This document shows positions 1-9,193 of a DNA stretch of 32,930 nt, one piece after another. This DNA comes from an uncultured Gammaproteobacteria bacterium. Lineage in GTDB: Bacteria > Pseudomonadota > Gammaproteobacteria > Pseudomonadales > Pseudohongiellaceae. Numbering within the stretch: position 1 is the stretch's first letter; every line of letters starts with the position of its first letter. The position numbers were made by a program, and so were the translations under genes. The stretch is taken from the NCBI GenBank assembly GCA_913031035.1, contig CAJWGN010000020.1, positions 1 through 32,930 of the forward strand, written 5' to 3'. The notes beneath the pieces are model-generated. The model was given only the letters and a program-made list of their open reading frames with translations. It was not told where the DNA came from and did not search any database.

Positions 1-132
1 TCAGCGGCTCGCGCACTAACTCAGAACACCGATATGGAGGCCCGTCAAATAGTCGAAAAAAGTCTGACGATCGCTGCTGATATTTGTGTTTATACAAACC
101 TCAACCACACAATCGAAGAGCTTAGCTATTAA
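1..132 (+). CDS. hslV: ATP-dependent protease subunit HslV (3' end only)
   Basis: The window opens inside this gene; the last 43 codons and the TAA stop are present. The peptide contains the stretch [20 protein letters not shown] followed by IEEL, the usual C-terminal end of HslV. HslV is the threonine-protease core of the HslUV (ClpQY) cytoplasmic protease, a double hexameric ring fed by the ATPase HslU. The catalytic N-terminal Thr lies outside the window. hslU follows 72 nt downstream, the standard hslVU operon order. The final residues SY after EEL are a short species-specific extension. Confidence 0.93.
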   Translation, partial: SAARALTQNTDMEARQIVEKSLTIAADICVYTNLNHTIEELSY

Positions 133-204
133 CTGCTGCGACTTAGTATGCAGCTAAACAATTGTCGCGCACGCTAAGCAACGACTATTTTACAGGTTTA
201 TTCA

Positions 205-1542
205 ATGTCCCAAATGACCCCAAGAGAAATTACTTCAGAGCTGGACAAGCATATCGTCGGGCAAAAGTCGGCCAAGCGTGCGGTGGCTATTGCGCTGCGA
301 AATCGCTGGCGGCGCATGAAGCTTGACGAGGATTTAAGAGCGGAAGTAACACCAAAGAACATCTTAATGATAGGCCCCACCGGCGTCGGTAAAACCGAAA
401 TCGCCCGCCGTTTAGCGAAACTCGCTCAGGCGCCATTTATTAAAGTTGAAGCCACTAAGTTTACTGAGGTCGGTTATGTGGGCAGAGACGTTGAATCAAT
501 TATTCGAGATCTTGTGGATATCTCTGTAAAAATGCTAAGAGAAAAGGAAGTGTTAAAAGTCCAGCGAGCAGCTGAAGACGCTGCCGAGGAGCGCATTCTT
601 GATGTCTTACTACCGCCACCAAGAACCGACTCAGCCGACACCAAAGATATCGAAGAATCTGCCTCGAGGCAGGTCTTTAGAAAGAAACTGAGGCAGGGGG
701 AGCTAGATGACAAAGAAATTGAAATCAAAGTTGCCGAGTCACCAGCCGGCGTAGAAATTATGGCGCCTCCGGGCATGGAAGACATGACCAGCCAACTTAA
801 GAATATGTTCTCCAGCATGAATAGCGGCCGCAAGAAAGCACGGAAGTTGACTGTAAGTGCCGCGCTGCGCATTCTAAAAGATGAAGAAGCCGCCAGATTG
901 ATCAACGATGATGAGATTAAAAACCTCGCCATTGATGCGGCAGAACAAACTGGAATAGTATTCATCGATGAAATAGACAAAGTAACCAACCGCCACGATC
1001 AGGGCGGCGCAGGCGTCTCACGTGAAGGCGTACAAAGAGATTTGCTGCCGTTAATTGAAGGATCGACGGTGACTACCAAATATGGCAGTGTGAAAACTGA
1101 TCACATCCTGTTTATAGCATCAGGGGCCTTTCACTTGTCTAAGCCTTCCGACTTGATTCCGGAATTGCAGGGCCGACTGCCCATAAGAGTTGAATTAGAA
1201 GCACTCACCGCAGAGGACTTCGAACGCATTTTAGAAGAACCCGACGCATCGCTAACCAAGCAATATCAGGCCCTGCTTGCAACAGAGGGCCTAGACGTAG
1301 AATTTACTAAAGACGGTGTTTCCAAAATTGCCGAGATTGCGTTTGAGGTCAACGAGCGCACTGAGAATATTGGAGCGCGCAGGCTCCACACCATAATGGA
1401 AAGATTGTTAGAAGAGGTCTCGTTTGCCGCCGCGGATTTGGCCATCGGTGAAAATAGCAAAATAGTTGTCGATAGGGCCTACGTCGAAAATCAATTGGAT
1501 GACCTTGCTAAAGATGAAGATCTTAGCCGTTTCATCCTTTAG
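205..1542 (+). CDS. hslU: HslU, ATPase/unfoldase of the HslUV protease
   Basis: AAA+ ATPase that unfolds substrates and feeds them to HslV in the cytoplasm. The 445 residues match the family length (E. coli 443). The Walker A motif GPTGVGKT is at residues 57-64 and Walker B VFIDEID at 252-258. The inserted I-domain lies between them, roughly residues 110-240, and includes the Met-rich stretch around [16 protein letters not shown]. The arginine-bearing GRLPIRVEL segment starts at residue 323. The C-terminal end DLSRFIL is the conserved tail that docks into HslV. ATG start; no strong Shine-Dalgarno is visible, which fits translation downstream of hslV in one operon. Heat-shock control, if present, would act upstream of hslV, outside the window. 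Confidence 0.97.
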   Translation: MSQMTPREITSELDKHIVGQKSAKRAVAIALRNRWRRMKLDEDLRAEVTPKNILMIGPTGVGKTEIARRLAKLAQAPFIKVEATKFTEVGYVGRDVESIIRDLVDISVKMLREKEVLKVQRAAEDAAEERILDVLLPPPRTDSADTKDIEESASRQVFRKKLRQGELDDKEIEIKVAESPAGVEIMAPPGMEDMTSQLKNMFSSMNSGRKKARKLTVSAALRILKDEEAARLINDDEIKNLAIDAAEQTGIVFIDEIDKVTNRHDQGGAGVSREGVQRDLLPLIEGSTVTTKYGSVKTDHILFIASGAFHLSKPSDLIPELQGRLPIRVELEALTAEDFERILEEPDASLTKQYQALLATEGLDVEFTKDGVSKIAEIAFEVNERTENIGARRLHTIMERLLEEVSFAAADLAIGENSKIVVDRAYVENQLDDLAKDEDLSRFIL

Positions 1543-1668
1543 CGGTAATTCGTATGGCATCGGTTCGCGGAGCATTAGGCCAAGTGTTATTTTATCAAGA
1601 AACATATAGAGCCAGCGGCATAAACCATTTAATAACAGAACTTGATACAGCCCAGATGATGAGACCGA

Positions 1669-2076
1669 ATGACCATCCCAACACCGACAGAGGTTAAGCT
1701 ACACAAAAAATCGGCAATCCTAGAGCTTGTTTACGGCAGCGGTGAGCGCTATGAATTAAGCGCCGAATTTCTTCGGGTTCATTCAACTTCCGCAGAAGTT
1801 AAAGGCCACGGACCGGGACAAGAAGTCCTGCAATACGGCAAACAAGGCGTGGCTATTCTCAAGCTCGAGGCCACTGGTAGCTACGCCATCAAGCCAAGCT
1901 TTGACGATGGCCATAGTTCCGGCATTTACACTTGGGCATATCTGTATGAGCTTTGCCGCCATCACACAACCCTCTGGCAAGATTATCTCGACAAGCTGCA
2001 TACAGCAGGCAAGCTCAGACAGGCATTGCCTGATCAGACTGAGGTCATTACACTTAAGGTCTCACCTAAACAGTAG
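1669..2076 (+). CDS. DUF971 / GBBH-like N-terminal domain protein
   Basis: Small protein of 135 residues belonging to the DUF971 (gamma-butyrobetaine hydroxylase-like N-terminal) family. It has the family pattern of a VKLHKKS-type first strand, LELVYGSGERYELSAEFLRV, a central GVAILKLEATGSYAIKPSFDDGHSSGIYTW core, and a C-terminal helix (YLYELCRHHTTLWQDYL). In gammaproteobacteria this gene typically sits between hslU and ubiE, as here. Its biochemical role is not firmly established; family members have been discussed in connection with iron-sulfur or metal handling, but nothing in this sequence proves that. ATG start, with only a weak GATGAG-like ribosome site about 8 nt upstream. Confidence 0.88.
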   Translation: MTIPTPTEVKLHKKSAILELVYGSGERYELSAEFLRVHSTSAEVKGHGPGQEVLQYGKQGVAILKLEATGSYAIKPSFDDGHSSGIYTWAYLYELCRHHTTLWQDYLDKLHTAGKLRQALPDQTEVITLKVSPKQ

Positions 2077-2115
2077 GCAAAGGCCTCCGTGCCAGCCCCC
2101 AAAGAAAGATATCCT

Positions 2116-2877
2116 ATGAGCAAGCCCGAAAACTCAGAAGCCACAACCCACTTTGGCTATCAGGAAGTCCCCGTTGCAGAAAAAGAGCAGCGCGTAGGGG
2201 ATGTCTTTAGGTCCGTTGCGGCGCGCTATGACGTGATGAATGACATTATGTCACTCGGGTCACATCGGCTAATTAAACGCTACACCATCGAGCTCAGCGC
2301 GCTGAGGGCTGGGCACAAGGTGCTCGACCTAGCTGGCGGCACCGGCGATTTCAGCCTAAAGTTTTCTGAAATTGTAGGCCCATCCGGACAAGTTGTCCTT
2401 GCTGATATAAATGAGGCAATGCTAAGCGTCGGCCGCGATCGAATTATCGACAAAGGCATGAGCGCCAATATCGATGTCGCGCAAGTTAATGCCCAATGTC
2501 TGCCCTTTGCAGACAATACCTTCGACTGTGTTTGCATCGCTTACGGCCTTCGCAACGTAACCGATAAAGATGCCGCACTAAAAAGCATTCAGCGTGTATT
2601 GAAGCCAGGCGGACGTTTGTTAGTACTGGAGTTTTCCAAACCCACCAATGCGTTAATAGGCAAAAGCTATGATGCATTTTCAAACCTGTGGCCCATAGCT
2701 GGGAAACTAATCACCGGTGACGCTGACAGCTATCGCTATTTGGTAGAGTCTATTCGGATGCACCCTGACCAAGACACCCTTAAGCAAATGATGGAAGACG
2801 CAGATTTAATCAACTGTAAATACCATAATGTCATGAGCGGTATTTGTGCGATTCACATTGGATTCAAACCACATTAG
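2116..2877 (+). CDS. ubiE: UbiE, ubiquinone/menaquinone C-methyltransferase
   Basis: SAM-dependent methyltransferase for the C-methylation step of ubiquinone (and menaquinone) synthesis, cytoplasmic or membrane-peripheral. The start is taken as ATG 2116 (253 aa; E. coli 251). An in-frame GTG at 2089 would add nine residues not seen in the family, and AGAAAGAT lies just upstream of the ATG. Counting from that ATG, the SAM-binding motif DLAGGTGD is at residues 71-78 and ADINEAM at 96-102. Also present are the N-terminal THFGYQ, the [16 protein letters not shown] signature, LEFSKP, and [11 protein letters not shown] near the C-terminus. It is first in the ubiE-ubiJ-ubiB group, whose products all act in coenzyme Q synthesis. 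Confidence 0.97.
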   Translation: MSKPENSEATTHFGYQEVPVAEKEQRVGDVFRSVAARYDVMNDIMSLGSHRLIKRYTIELSALRAGHKVLDLAGGTGDFSLKFSEIVGPSGQVVLADINEAMLSVGRDRIIDKGMSANIDVAQVNAQCLPFADNTFDCVCIAYGLRNVTDKDAALKSIQRVLKPGGRLLVLEFSKPTNALIGKSYDAFSNLWPIAGKLITGDADSYRYLVESIRMHPDQDTLKQMMEDADLINCKYHNVMSGICAIHIGFKPH

Positions 2878-2902
2878 CCAACCGACACTTTAAGGTGATC
2901 TC

Positions 2903-3529
2903 GTGAATCAACTGCTAGCATCTGCGGCGCTTTGGCCTATCGAAATAGCGCTCAACCAACTTATAAAGTCTGACCCGCATCTGCAGGGAATCGCGCAAAA
3001 ATTTAACGATCAACTCCTCGAAATCCACACCACTGCGCCTAACGCGTTCATCTGCGTTCATTTTGCCAACAGCGCTATTAGGCTAAGCGCAATATCCAGC
3101 GGTGATCTCGGAGTAACGGCCACCGCTTCGGTTTCCGCCAAGGCAACGTCACTTCTAAACCTCTTACTCACAACGGCAGATTCTGCAGCTCTATCCAACC
3201 CGGAGATCGAGATCCGTGGGGATGCCCAGTTCGTGCACTCCATTTTTCAAAGTCTAAAAAACCTCGACCTGCGCTGGGATGATTTGCTGGCACCATGGAT
3301 AGGTGACCATTCAACCCATCTTGCCAAAAGCAGTAGCGACAGCATTAGGCAGTGGAGTCGCCAGTCCAAAACAAGTGTTTCTGTAGCCGTCAGTGATTAC
3401 CTCACCGAAGAATCTAGACTTTTACCTCCTCGTGGCAGACTCGATCAATTCAATGGCGCAATGGACGACTTAAAACTGCGCATTGACCGTGCGAAGGCGC
3501 GAATAGAGCGATTAAACAGTCGCTTGTGA
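2903..3529 (+). CDS. ubiJ: UbiJ, ubiquinone biosynthesis accessory factor
   Basis: Aerobic ubiquinone-synthesis accessory protein of 208 residues (E. coli 201). The family has an N-terminal SCP2-type lipid-binding domain that holds the hydrophobic intermediate for the Ubi enzyme complex, and a C-terminal coiled coil. Here residues about 15-120 form the SCP2-like region. The last 35 residues are charged and helical (DDLKLRIDRAKARIERLNSR), consistent with the coiled coil. Sequence conservation in this family is low, so the call rests mainly on position between ubiE and ubiB, length and domain layout. GTG start at 2903 with a good AAGGTG ribosome site at 2892-2897. Confidence 0.88.
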   Translation: MNQLLASAALWPIEIALNQLIKSDPHLQGIAQKFNDQLLEIHTTAPNAFICVHFANSAIRLSAISSGDLGVTATASVSAKATSLLNLLLTTADSAALSNPEIEIRGDAQFVHSIFQSLKNLDLRWDDLLAPWIGDHSTHLAKSSSDSIRQWSRQSKTSVSVAVSDYLTEESRLLPPRGRLDQFNGAMDDLKLRIDRAKARIERLNSRL

Positions 3530-3626
3530 TTAGCTAACAGGTATTCGGCAACGCCCTTCCTTGTGAGCAGTTCGAGCAGGTGGTATCTTTGCCAATCTTC
3601 AAAATCCTTAAGTAATCTCAACGCCT

Positions 3627-5267
3627 GTGTCTTTTTTATTCCGCCTAGTTAGCATTCTCAATGTTGTCGCCAAGTATCGACTCGGCGAATTTTTGCGCGG
3701 AAAACCAGGTGGGACGGCCATAAGGTTGCTGCTGCTTCCTTTTTCTATGCTATGGCTTTTTTCAAAGCTGAGGTTTGAGTCCAAGGAAGTCAGGCTCAAG
3801 CTGGCTCTGGAAGAATTAGGCCCTATCTATATTAAGCTGGGCCAGCTGCTTTCTACTCGACGAGACTTTTTAGATCCTTTGTTAGCCGATGAGCTGGCCT
3901 CGCTGCAAGACAACGTCCCCCCTTTCAAGACCCCTCCTATCGAATCTATTGTTCTTAAGGCATTGAATATTGATTCTGCGCAGGTCTTCAGTCACCTCGA
4001 CGCCGAACCTTTCGCATCGGCATCCGTCGCCCAGGTGTATGCAGCGACTTTGCACAGCGGCGAAGAAGTTGTCATTAAGATTGTCCGCCCGGGCATTGAG
4101 AAACTAGTAAAGTCAGACATTAAGATACTTAAGTGGCTCGCTAAGCTAATTGAGAACCACACTGACGTCGGAAAAAGACTGCGCCCTATAGAAATCATCA
4201 ATGACTATGAACTTGTTATTCTCGAAGAATTAAACCTTCAATCTGAGGCCGCCAACACCTCAGAGTTAAAAAGAAATTTTGAAGATTCACTTGAATTGTA
4301 TGTGCCGAAAATTTATTGGGACTATGTCTCTCGCGGCACTATGGTAATGGAAAAAATTGATGGCATCCCTGTCTCCGACATCCCTTTATTGAAAGCTCAT
4401 AAGATTAATTTACAAAAACTCGCTGAGACCGGCGTTAACATTTTCTTTACCCAAGTTTTTGAGCACAACTTTTTTCATGCAGACATGCACCCAGGCAATA
4501 TTTTTGTTGCTAAACACAGCCCAGAGAACCCTCAATATATCGCTATAGATTGCGCCATAATTGGCTCGCTAACGGACTCGGACCAGGACTATCTTGCAAA
4601 AAATCTGCTGGCAATGTTGAGACGAGATTACCGCCGCGTTGCACAATTACATGTTGCTTGCGGTTGGGTTCCTAGTGACACTAAAGTCCACGAATTCGAG
4701 TCAGCCATTAGGACCGTGTGCGAACCTATCTTCGAAAAGCCTTTAAAGGAAATTTCGTTTGCTAATCTTTTGCTTGAACTCTTCCGCACAGCGGGCAGGT
4801 TCAAGATGGAGGTTCAGCCGTCATTAGTCTTATTGCAAAAAACACTTCTCAATATTGAAGGCTTAGGCCGACAGCTATACCCTGATTTAGACCTATGGGA
4901 AACGGCCCTGCCTTTCCTAGAAAGATGGCAGGCGAAACGCCTCAGCCCTCTTACACTGTTGAGTAAAATTCGTGACAATTTACCGGAGCTAGTGGAAATG
5001 CTGCCTGAGATTCCCCAGCTTGTAATAGACGCAGCAGCCCAACAAAAACAACTCTCAAATATCAATTCTACGCTTAAATCTGAAATGCTCGCTCGCAGTG
5101 CCTTGGCTCTTCGCTCGCGCCGAAGATCACGAATAACCGGCACAGCGCTGCTCGCTCTAGCCTTAATAAGCACTATTCCTAGCGCGAACCAACTTCTTAA
5201 CAGCATCCCTCTGGTCAGCTTGGGACTTGCTGTAAGCGGACTCTACCTTTTGTGTTTTAGACCTTGA
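3627..5267 (+). CDS. ubiB: UbiB, atypical kinase-like ubiquinone biosynthesis protein
   Basis: Member of the ABC1/ADCK/UbiB protein-kinase-like family, needed for aerobic ubiquinone synthesis. The protein has 546 residues (E. coli 546). Family signatures are the KxGQ motif (K70-Q73, in YIKLGQLLSTRRD), the Ala-rich loop FASASVAQVYA (129-139), the nucleotide-binding Lys in VVIKIVRPG (K151), HADMHPGN, and the DFG-equivalent, which here reads IDCAIIG (Asp308). Two hydrophobic segments near the C-terminus are the expected membrane anchors. The only plausible start is GTG 3627, because an in-frame TAA lies 18 nt upstream; no clear ribosome site is seen. The Ala after DC, where E. coli has Gly, is noted in the findings. 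Confidence 0.96.
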   Translation: MSFLFRLVSILNVVAKYRLGEFLRGKPGGTAIRLLLLPFSMLWLFSKLRFESKEVRLKLALEELGPIYIKLGQLLSTRRDFLDPLLADELASLQDNVPPFKTPPIESIVLKALNIDSAQVFSHLDAEPFASASVAQVYAATLHSGEEVVIKIVRPGIEKLVKSDIKILKWLAKLIENHTDVGKRLRPIEIINDYELVILEELNLQSEAANTSELKRNFEDSLELYVPKIYWDYVSRGTMVMEKIDGIPVSDIPLLKAHKINLQKLAETGVNIFFTQVFEHNFFHADMHPGNIFVAKHSPENPQYIAIDCAIIGSLTDSDQDYLAKNLLAMLRRDYRRVAQLHVACGWVPSDTKVHEFESAIRTVCEPIFEKPLKEISFANLLLELFRTAGRFKMEVQPSLVLLQKTLLNIEGLGRQLYPDLDLWETALPFLERWQAKRLSPLTLLSKIRDNLPELVEMLPEIPQLVIDAAAQQKQLSNINSTLKSEMLARSALALRSRRRSRITGTALLALALISTIPSANQLLNSIPLVSLGLAVSGLYLLCFRP

Positions 5268-5284
5268 GCCCTCATACTTGAGCC

Positions 5285-5671
5285 ATGACCGACTACTTCA
5301 ATCAAATCAAGTGGAATGCCGACGGCTTAATCCCCGTGATAGCTCAAGATGCGACGAGTAATCGGATTTTGATGCTAGCGTGGCTCAACGAAGAAGCATT
5401 AAAAACCGCCGTTGCAGAGAATCGCGCGGTATACTGGTCTCGCTCGCGTGGCAAACTTTGGCGCAAGGGAGAAGAGTCCGGCCACATTCAGAAATTGATA
5501 GGCATTTATCTCGATTGCGACAACGACTGTGTTTGCTATAAAGTAGAGCAAGTTGGCGGAATTGCCTGCCATACAGGCCGAGAAAGCTGTTTTTTCCAGA
5601 AGTTAGAAGCTGGCAATTGGCAAAACGTTGAACCAGTGCTAAAACAAGCAGACGAAATCTATCAAAAATAG
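5285..5671 (+). CDS. hisI: HisI, phosphoribosyl-AMP cyclohydrolase
   Basis: Third step of histidine synthesis: opens the adenine ring of phosphoribosyl-AMP. It is a zinc enzyme of 128 residues and here a stand-alone cyclohydrolase, not the HisIE fusion of enterics. Metal-binding residues are visible in LDCDNDC (D77, C78, D79, D81) and in ACHTGRESC (C95, H96, C102). The [14 protein letters not shown] segment (54-67) is the family signature. It starts 17 nt after ubiB stops, so it is probably cotranscribed with ubiB. The ribosome site is weak (GAGCC). Confidence 0.97.
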   Translation: MTDYFNQIKWNADGLIPVIAQDATSNRILMLAWLNEEALKTAVAENRAVYWSRSRGKLWRKGEESGHIQKLIGIYLDCDNDCVCYKVEQVGGIACHTGRESCFFQKLEAGNWQNVEPVLKQADEIYQK

Positions 5672-5685
5672 AAATAGAGATAACG

Positions 5686-6021
5686 ATGTCAGATGTTCTA
5701 AGCCAATTAGCCGGTATACTGGAAGCACGAAAAGCTATGACTGCTGACGAGTCCTATGTCGCCTCTCTCCACAAACAGGGGTTAAATAAGATTCTAGAAA
5801 AAGTCGGTGAGGAAGCTATAGAAACTCTGCTTGCAGCGAAAGATGCCGCTTCTGGCTCCGCTGGATCAAAGCAGGCGGTTATTAGTGAAACCGCCGACTT
5901 GTGGTTTCACTGCATGGTGATGCTGAGTCATTTAGACCTTCACCCTGATCAGGTGTTGGAGGAACTGGAAAAACGTTTTAACATATCAGGCCTCGAAGAA
6001 AAGGCCTCTAGGACAAATTAG
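5686..6021 (+). CDS. hisE: HisE, phosphoribosyl-ATP pyrophosphatase
   Basis: Second step of histidine synthesis: hydrolyses phosphoribosyl-ATP to phosphoribosyl-AMP, feeding HisI encoded just upstream. All-alpha NTP-pyrophosphohydrolase fold of the MazG-like type, 111 residues. The acidic magnesium-binding motifs EKVGEEAIE (38-46) and ETADLWFH (68-75) are intact. ATG start 14 nt after hisI, preceded by AGAGAT. The hisI-hisE pair, separate from the hisBHAF cluster later in the window, is the usual arrangement in Pseudomonas-like gammaproteobacteria, where it precedes tatABC. Confidence 0.97.
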   Translation: MSDVLSQLAGILEARKAMTADESYVASLHKQGLNKILEKVGEEAIETLLAAKDAASGSAGSKQAVISETADLWFHCMVMLSHLDLHPDQVLEELEKRFNISGLEEKASRTN

Positions 6022-6068
6022 ATAGTTGCGATCGGTATTTAACTCGATAGCAACCTAGGAGAAACATC

Positions 6069-6305
6069 ATGGGTTTAGGCGGAATAGGCGTTTGGCAATT
6101 AGTTATCATCCTCTTGATAGTCTTTATGCTGTTTGGCACCAAGAAATTACGAAACATGGGCTCTGACCTTGGCGGCGCTTTGAAAGGCTTTAAAAGCGCA
6201 ATGGGCGATGATGACAAGGATCAGGACCAGACTCAACTTTCGGAGAGTGCTGAGGATATTGACGGTGAAACTGTCGATTCCCCTTCTGAAAAAACCGATA
6301 AGTAA
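6069..6305 (+). CDS. tatA: TatA, twin-arginine translocase pore subunit
   Basis: Small inner-membrane protein of 78 residues that multimerises to form the Tat export channel for folded proteins. One N-terminal transmembrane helix (about residues 7-23, [16 protein letters not shown]) is followed by the [21 protein letters not shown] hinge and amphipathic helix, then an acidic tail. The start is supported by a strong AGGAG ribosome site at 6058-6062, the best in this part of the cluster. This fits TatA being made in excess over TatB and TatC. Confidence 0.96.
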   Translation: MGLGGIGVWQLVIILLIVFMLFGTKKLRNMGSDLGGALKGFKSAMGDDDKDQDQTQLSESAEDIDGETVDSPSEKTDK

Positions 6306-6334
6306 ATTAACCCCCACACACCGAACCGCTGTCG

Positions 6335-6356
6335 GCCCTTTACTAAGTTAGAGGGC
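6335..6356 (+). other. Small hairpin between tatA and tatB
   Basis: GCCCT (6335-6339) and AGGGC (6352-6356) can pair around a 12-nt loop, followed by TTCTT. The stem is only 5 bp, so this is a weak candidate for an attenuator or processing site in the 97-nt tatA-tatB gap. Confidence 0.25.
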
Positions 6357-6402
6357 TTCTTGGAGCTTCGGCAAAGTAATCTGCAGTCCGTGGCATCAGC
6401 CT

Positions 6403-6918
6403 ATGTTCAATATTCATTCAACTGAATTGTTACTGGTATGTGTTGTGGCCCTCATAGTTATTGGGCCAGAGAAACTACCAGGCGCGATTAAAACAGTGAG
6501 CCTTTGGGTTGGCCGTTTCAGACGTAGCTTTTATAAAGTAAAAAATGAAATCGAGCGCGAGCTTAATGCCGACGAAATCCGAAGACAGCTGCACAATGAA
6601 TCTGTCTTGGAAGATATTGAAGATGCCAAATCAAGAATGAGCGAATTGGCTAAAGAAACCGAAAGGTCGGTTAATAATTTAGTAAATTCAGATACCTTTG
6701 ACCCCGGTGCCGTCACTCCCCTAAAAGCTGACGATGAAGATCAAGAGACTGGCCAGTCTGCTCCGGAAACATCTGAAAACCCACCTGAGAAAACTGTAGT
6801 GGGCGAAATCCCTGCGTTCGCTGAGCAGATTGAAGAAGCTGAAGAAGCGACAAAAGAGCAGCTTTACGGCATCGGCAAAAACCCTAAACTCAGTAGCAAC
6901 AACGACGATGACACTTAA
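6403..6918 (+). CDS. tatB: TatB, twin-arginine translocase receptor subunit
   Basis: Partner of TatC in the receptor complex that binds twin-arginine signal peptides. The protein has 171 residues. One N-terminal helix begins with [20 protein letters not shown], and the diagnostic [11 protein letters not shown] at residues 21-31 separates TatB from TatA. A long amphipathic and charged helix (about 40-95) and a disordered acidic tail follow. The last codons overlap the start of tatC, suggesting translational coupling. No strong ribosome site is seen upstream of the ATG. Confidence 0.95.
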   Translation: MFNIHSTELLLVCVVALIVIGPEKLPGAIKTVSLWVGRFRRSFYKVKNEIERELNADEIRRQLHNESVLEDIEDAKSRMSELAKETERSVNNLVNSDTFDPGAVTPLKADDEDQETGQSAPETSENPPEKTVVGEIPAFAEQIEEAEEATKEQLYGIGKNPKLSSNNDDDT

Positions 6919-7693
6919 GCAGAAACCAATGATCGAAGTAGAAAACGAAAAAGAGCTCACTTTGATCGATCATTTAGTCGAGCTTAGAGATCGAATTTTA
7001 AAGTCACTGCTTGCAGTGATTGTCTTGTTCCTAGCACTGTTTGCATTTTCGAATGATATTTATACCTATGTTGCCGATCCGCTAATTTCTGCCCTTCCCG
7101 AAGGCACGAGCATGATTGCGATTGACCCAACGTCGCCATTTTTTGCACCATTCAAACTAACTTTCTACGTGGCATTTCTAATCGCTGCCCCCTATATCCT
7201 CTATCAGCTGTGGTCATTTATTGCCCCTGGACTGTATAAAAACGAGAAAGCTGTCGCTATCCCGCTTTTCATTTCAAGTGTCGCTCTTTTCTATGGTGGG
7301 GTAGCCTTTGCCCGCTATATTTTATTCAGCATCGTATTCAGCTTTTTCATTTCCGTCGCCCCAGAAGGTATTCAGGTAGCACCGGATATCAGTAGTTTTT
7401 TAAGCTTTGCTCTGACAATCTTTTTTGCTTTTGGTGTCGCTTTCGAAATACCGATAGCGGTATTCCTTTGTATTTGGTCAGGCATGGCAGAGCCAGATGC
7501 ACTCACTGAGAAAAGGCCGTATGTCGTCGTTGGCTGTTTTGTAGCGGCAATGCTGCTAACGCCGCCCGACCCTTTTACACAATCGATGCTGGCGTTGCCA
7601 ATGTGGGCTTTATTCGAGGTGGGAATACTCGCCGGACGCTTAGTTAAAAAACGTCAGGTTCGTGACGATGATGAAAATAACATTGCTGGCTAG
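6908..7693 (+). CDS. tatC: TatC, twin-arginine translocase core subunit
   Basis: Six-helix inner-membrane protein that recognises the twin-arginine motif. The conserved N-terminal [11 protein letters not shown], the periplasmic loop [32 protein letters not shown], and [24 protein letters not shown] are all present. The reading frame stays open upstream to 6830, but that part overlaps tatB and has no family similarity. ATG 6908 (261 aa, 11-nt overlap with tatB) is chosen; ATG 6929 (254 aa) is equally possible because neither has a clear ribosome site. Last gene of the plus-strand group; dtd converges on it after 7 nt. Confidence 0.95.
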   Translation: MTLKQKPMIEVENEKELTLIDHLVELRDRILKSLLAVIVLFLALFAFSNDIYTYVADPLISALPEGTSMIAIDPTSPFFAPFKLTFYVAFLIAAPYILYQLWSFIAPGLYKNEKAVAIPLFISSVALFYGGVAFARYILFSIVFSFFISVAPEGIQVAPDISSFLSFALTIFFAFGVAFEIPIAVFLCIWSGMAEPDALTEKRPYVVVGCFVAAMLLTPPDPFTQSMLALPMWALFEVGILAGRLVKKRQVRDDDENNIAG

Positions 7694-7700
7694 CCCCGGT

Positions 7701-8138
7701 TTAGGCTTTTAGGATAAAGGTCACCGGGCCATCATTTTCTAATACCACCTGCATGTCTGCGGCAAACACTCCGGTCTCGACAAATTCATGCTGGTTGCCC
7801 GCCATCTCCACCAACTGATTATAAATTTGCTCAGCCTCAGCGGGTTCTTTTGCTGAAGAAAAACTTGGGCGCAACCCTTTATCCGTGCTGGCAGCCAATG
7901 TGAATTGGGACACCAGCAGCAATTCACCCCCAATATCCTTGATGTCCAGATTCATCTTTCCTTCTGAATCTGCAAACACTCGAAAAGCCAATAGCTTCCT
8001 CAGCAACTTGTCAGCCGTTGCCAATGTATCTTCTTTTTCCACACCAATGAGCGCAAGCAAGCCCTGACCAATCTCAGCTTGGAGCCTTTTTTCTATATGA
8101 ACTTGAGCCCAGTTGACTCGTTGAATAAGTGCGATCAT
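7701..8138 (-). CDS. dtd: Dtd, D-aminoacyl-tRNA deacylase
   Basis: Proofreading enzyme that removes D-amino acids (and glycine) wrongly attached to tRNAs, cytoplasmic homodimer. 145 residues, the family length. Both active-site motifs are present: SQFTLAA (starting near residue 76) and the cross-subunit Gly-cisPro motif in NDGPVTF at the C-terminus. The N-terminus MIALIQRV matches E. coli Dtd. It lies 37 nt downstream of pip on the same strand, so it is probably the last gene of the typA-pip-dtd transcript. The 7-nt gap to convergent tatC leaves no room for a dedicated terminator. Confidence 0.97.
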   Translation of the reverse strand: MIALIQRVNWAQVHIEKRLQAEIGQGLLALIGVEKEDTLATADKLLRKLLAFRVFADSEGKMNLDIKDIGGELLLVSQFTLAASTDKGLRPSFSSAKEPAEAEQIYNQLVEMAGNQHEFVETGVFAADMQVVLENDGPVTFILKA

Positions 8139-8175
8139 GTTAGATGTCCTGTTTACGCGCAGAACGGTGGAATCG

Positions 8176-9135
8176 TTAGGTAGTGGCTTTTAGTTGCTTA
8201 GCGATATCTTGAACAGCATGAATCAGAGCGTCGACATTGCCAGGTTCTGAAGCAGAATGGCCAGCATCTCGCACAATATGCAACTGCGAGTCACTCCACA
8301 ACTTATGCAGAGATTGCGCGTTTTCGAGAGGACAAACCATATCATAGCGACCGTGAACTATCTGACCCGGAATGCCACTTAAGATCCTTGCATTTGCTAA
8401 AATGTGATTCGGTTCAACAAAGCCGTCATTAAAGAAGTAATGTGCTTCAATTCTAGAGAGCGCGAGAGCGTTATGAGGTTTAGTGAATTTTGCAAGAGTT
8501 TCAGCGCTAGGACGTAATTTCGAGCAGCTTGCTTCCCATGCTGACCAAGCTTTTGCAGCTCCCATTCGGACGAGCTCGTCGCTACCTGTGAGTCTTTTGT
8601 AATAAGCTAAGACTAAATCAGTGCGTTCAAACTCTGGAATCGGTTTAATAAACCCTTCCCAGTAATCGGGAAAGACGCGGTTCGCCCCTTCTTTGTAAAG
8701 CCAATCTATATCGGTGTGACGGCACAGAAATATGCCTCGCAGAATTAGAGCCAAGACGCGACCAGGGTATTCGATGGCGTAGAGTAAGCTTAATGTTGAA
8801 CCCCAAGAACCGCCGAATAAGACCCATTTATCAACAGCAAGGGCTTCTCTTATTTTCTCTATATCTTGAATCAGCGCTGGCGTGTTGTTGTCCCTTAACT
8901 CACCATGAGGGGTGGATCGCCCGCAGCCACGCTGATCAAATGTGATAATTCGATAAACAGCTGGATCGTAAAAGCACCGTGAACTTGCATCACATGCACC
9001 CCCGGGGCCGCCGTGAACAAACAAAACTGGAATCCCATCGGGATTGCCAGCCTCGTCTACGTACAACTCGTGCCGATCTGACACTTTTAGCTGGTGTCGC
9101 TTATACGGTTTTATTGGCGGATACAGAACCAGCAT
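8176..9135 (-). CDS. pip: Proline iminopeptidase (alpha/beta hydrolase)
   Basis: Cytoplasmic serine exopeptidase that releases N-terminal proline from peptides, S33 family, 319 residues. The oxyanion-hole motif HGGPGG is at 41-46, followed by FDQRGCGRS (66-74). The nucleophile elbow GGSWGS carries Ser110, and the rest of the catalytic triad is Asp265 (GRYDMVCP) and His293 (AGHSASEP). The N-terminal YPPIKPY is typical of Pip. The start ATG at 9135 is preceded by an AGGATGATGAG ribosome region. It starts 58 nt after typA ends. The pip-dtd pairing is common in gammaproteobacteria. Confidence 0.95.
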   Translation of the reverse strand: MLVLYPPIKPYKRHQLKVSDRHELYVDEAGNPDGIPVLFVHGGPGGACDASSRCFYDPAVYRIITFDQRGCGRSTPHGELRDNNTPALIQDIEKIREALAVDKWVLFGGSWGSTLSLLYAIEYPGRVLALILRGIFLCRHTDIDWLYKEGANRVFPDYWEGFIKPIPEFERTDLVLAYYKRLTGSDELVRMGAAKAWSAWEASCSKLRPSAETLAKFTKPHNALALSRIEAHYFFNDGFVEPNHILANARILSGIPGQIVHGRYDMVCPLENAQSLHKLWSDSQLHIVRDAGHSASEPGNVDALIHAVQDIAKQLKATT

Positions 9136-9193
9136 TAGCTCATCATCCTGTCAGCTTAGCTTTTATTAATGTTCACAAGAAATTACTCACCGC

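Noticed and set aside
2089-2115. GTG start of ubiE giving nine extra residues
   Set aside because: The extra residues are not part of the family, and ATG 2116 has its own upstream purine-rich site.
6830-6907. Upstream extension of tatC inside tatB
   Set aside because: The added Lys-rich residues are the out-of-frame reading of tatB; TatC similarity starts only after 6929.
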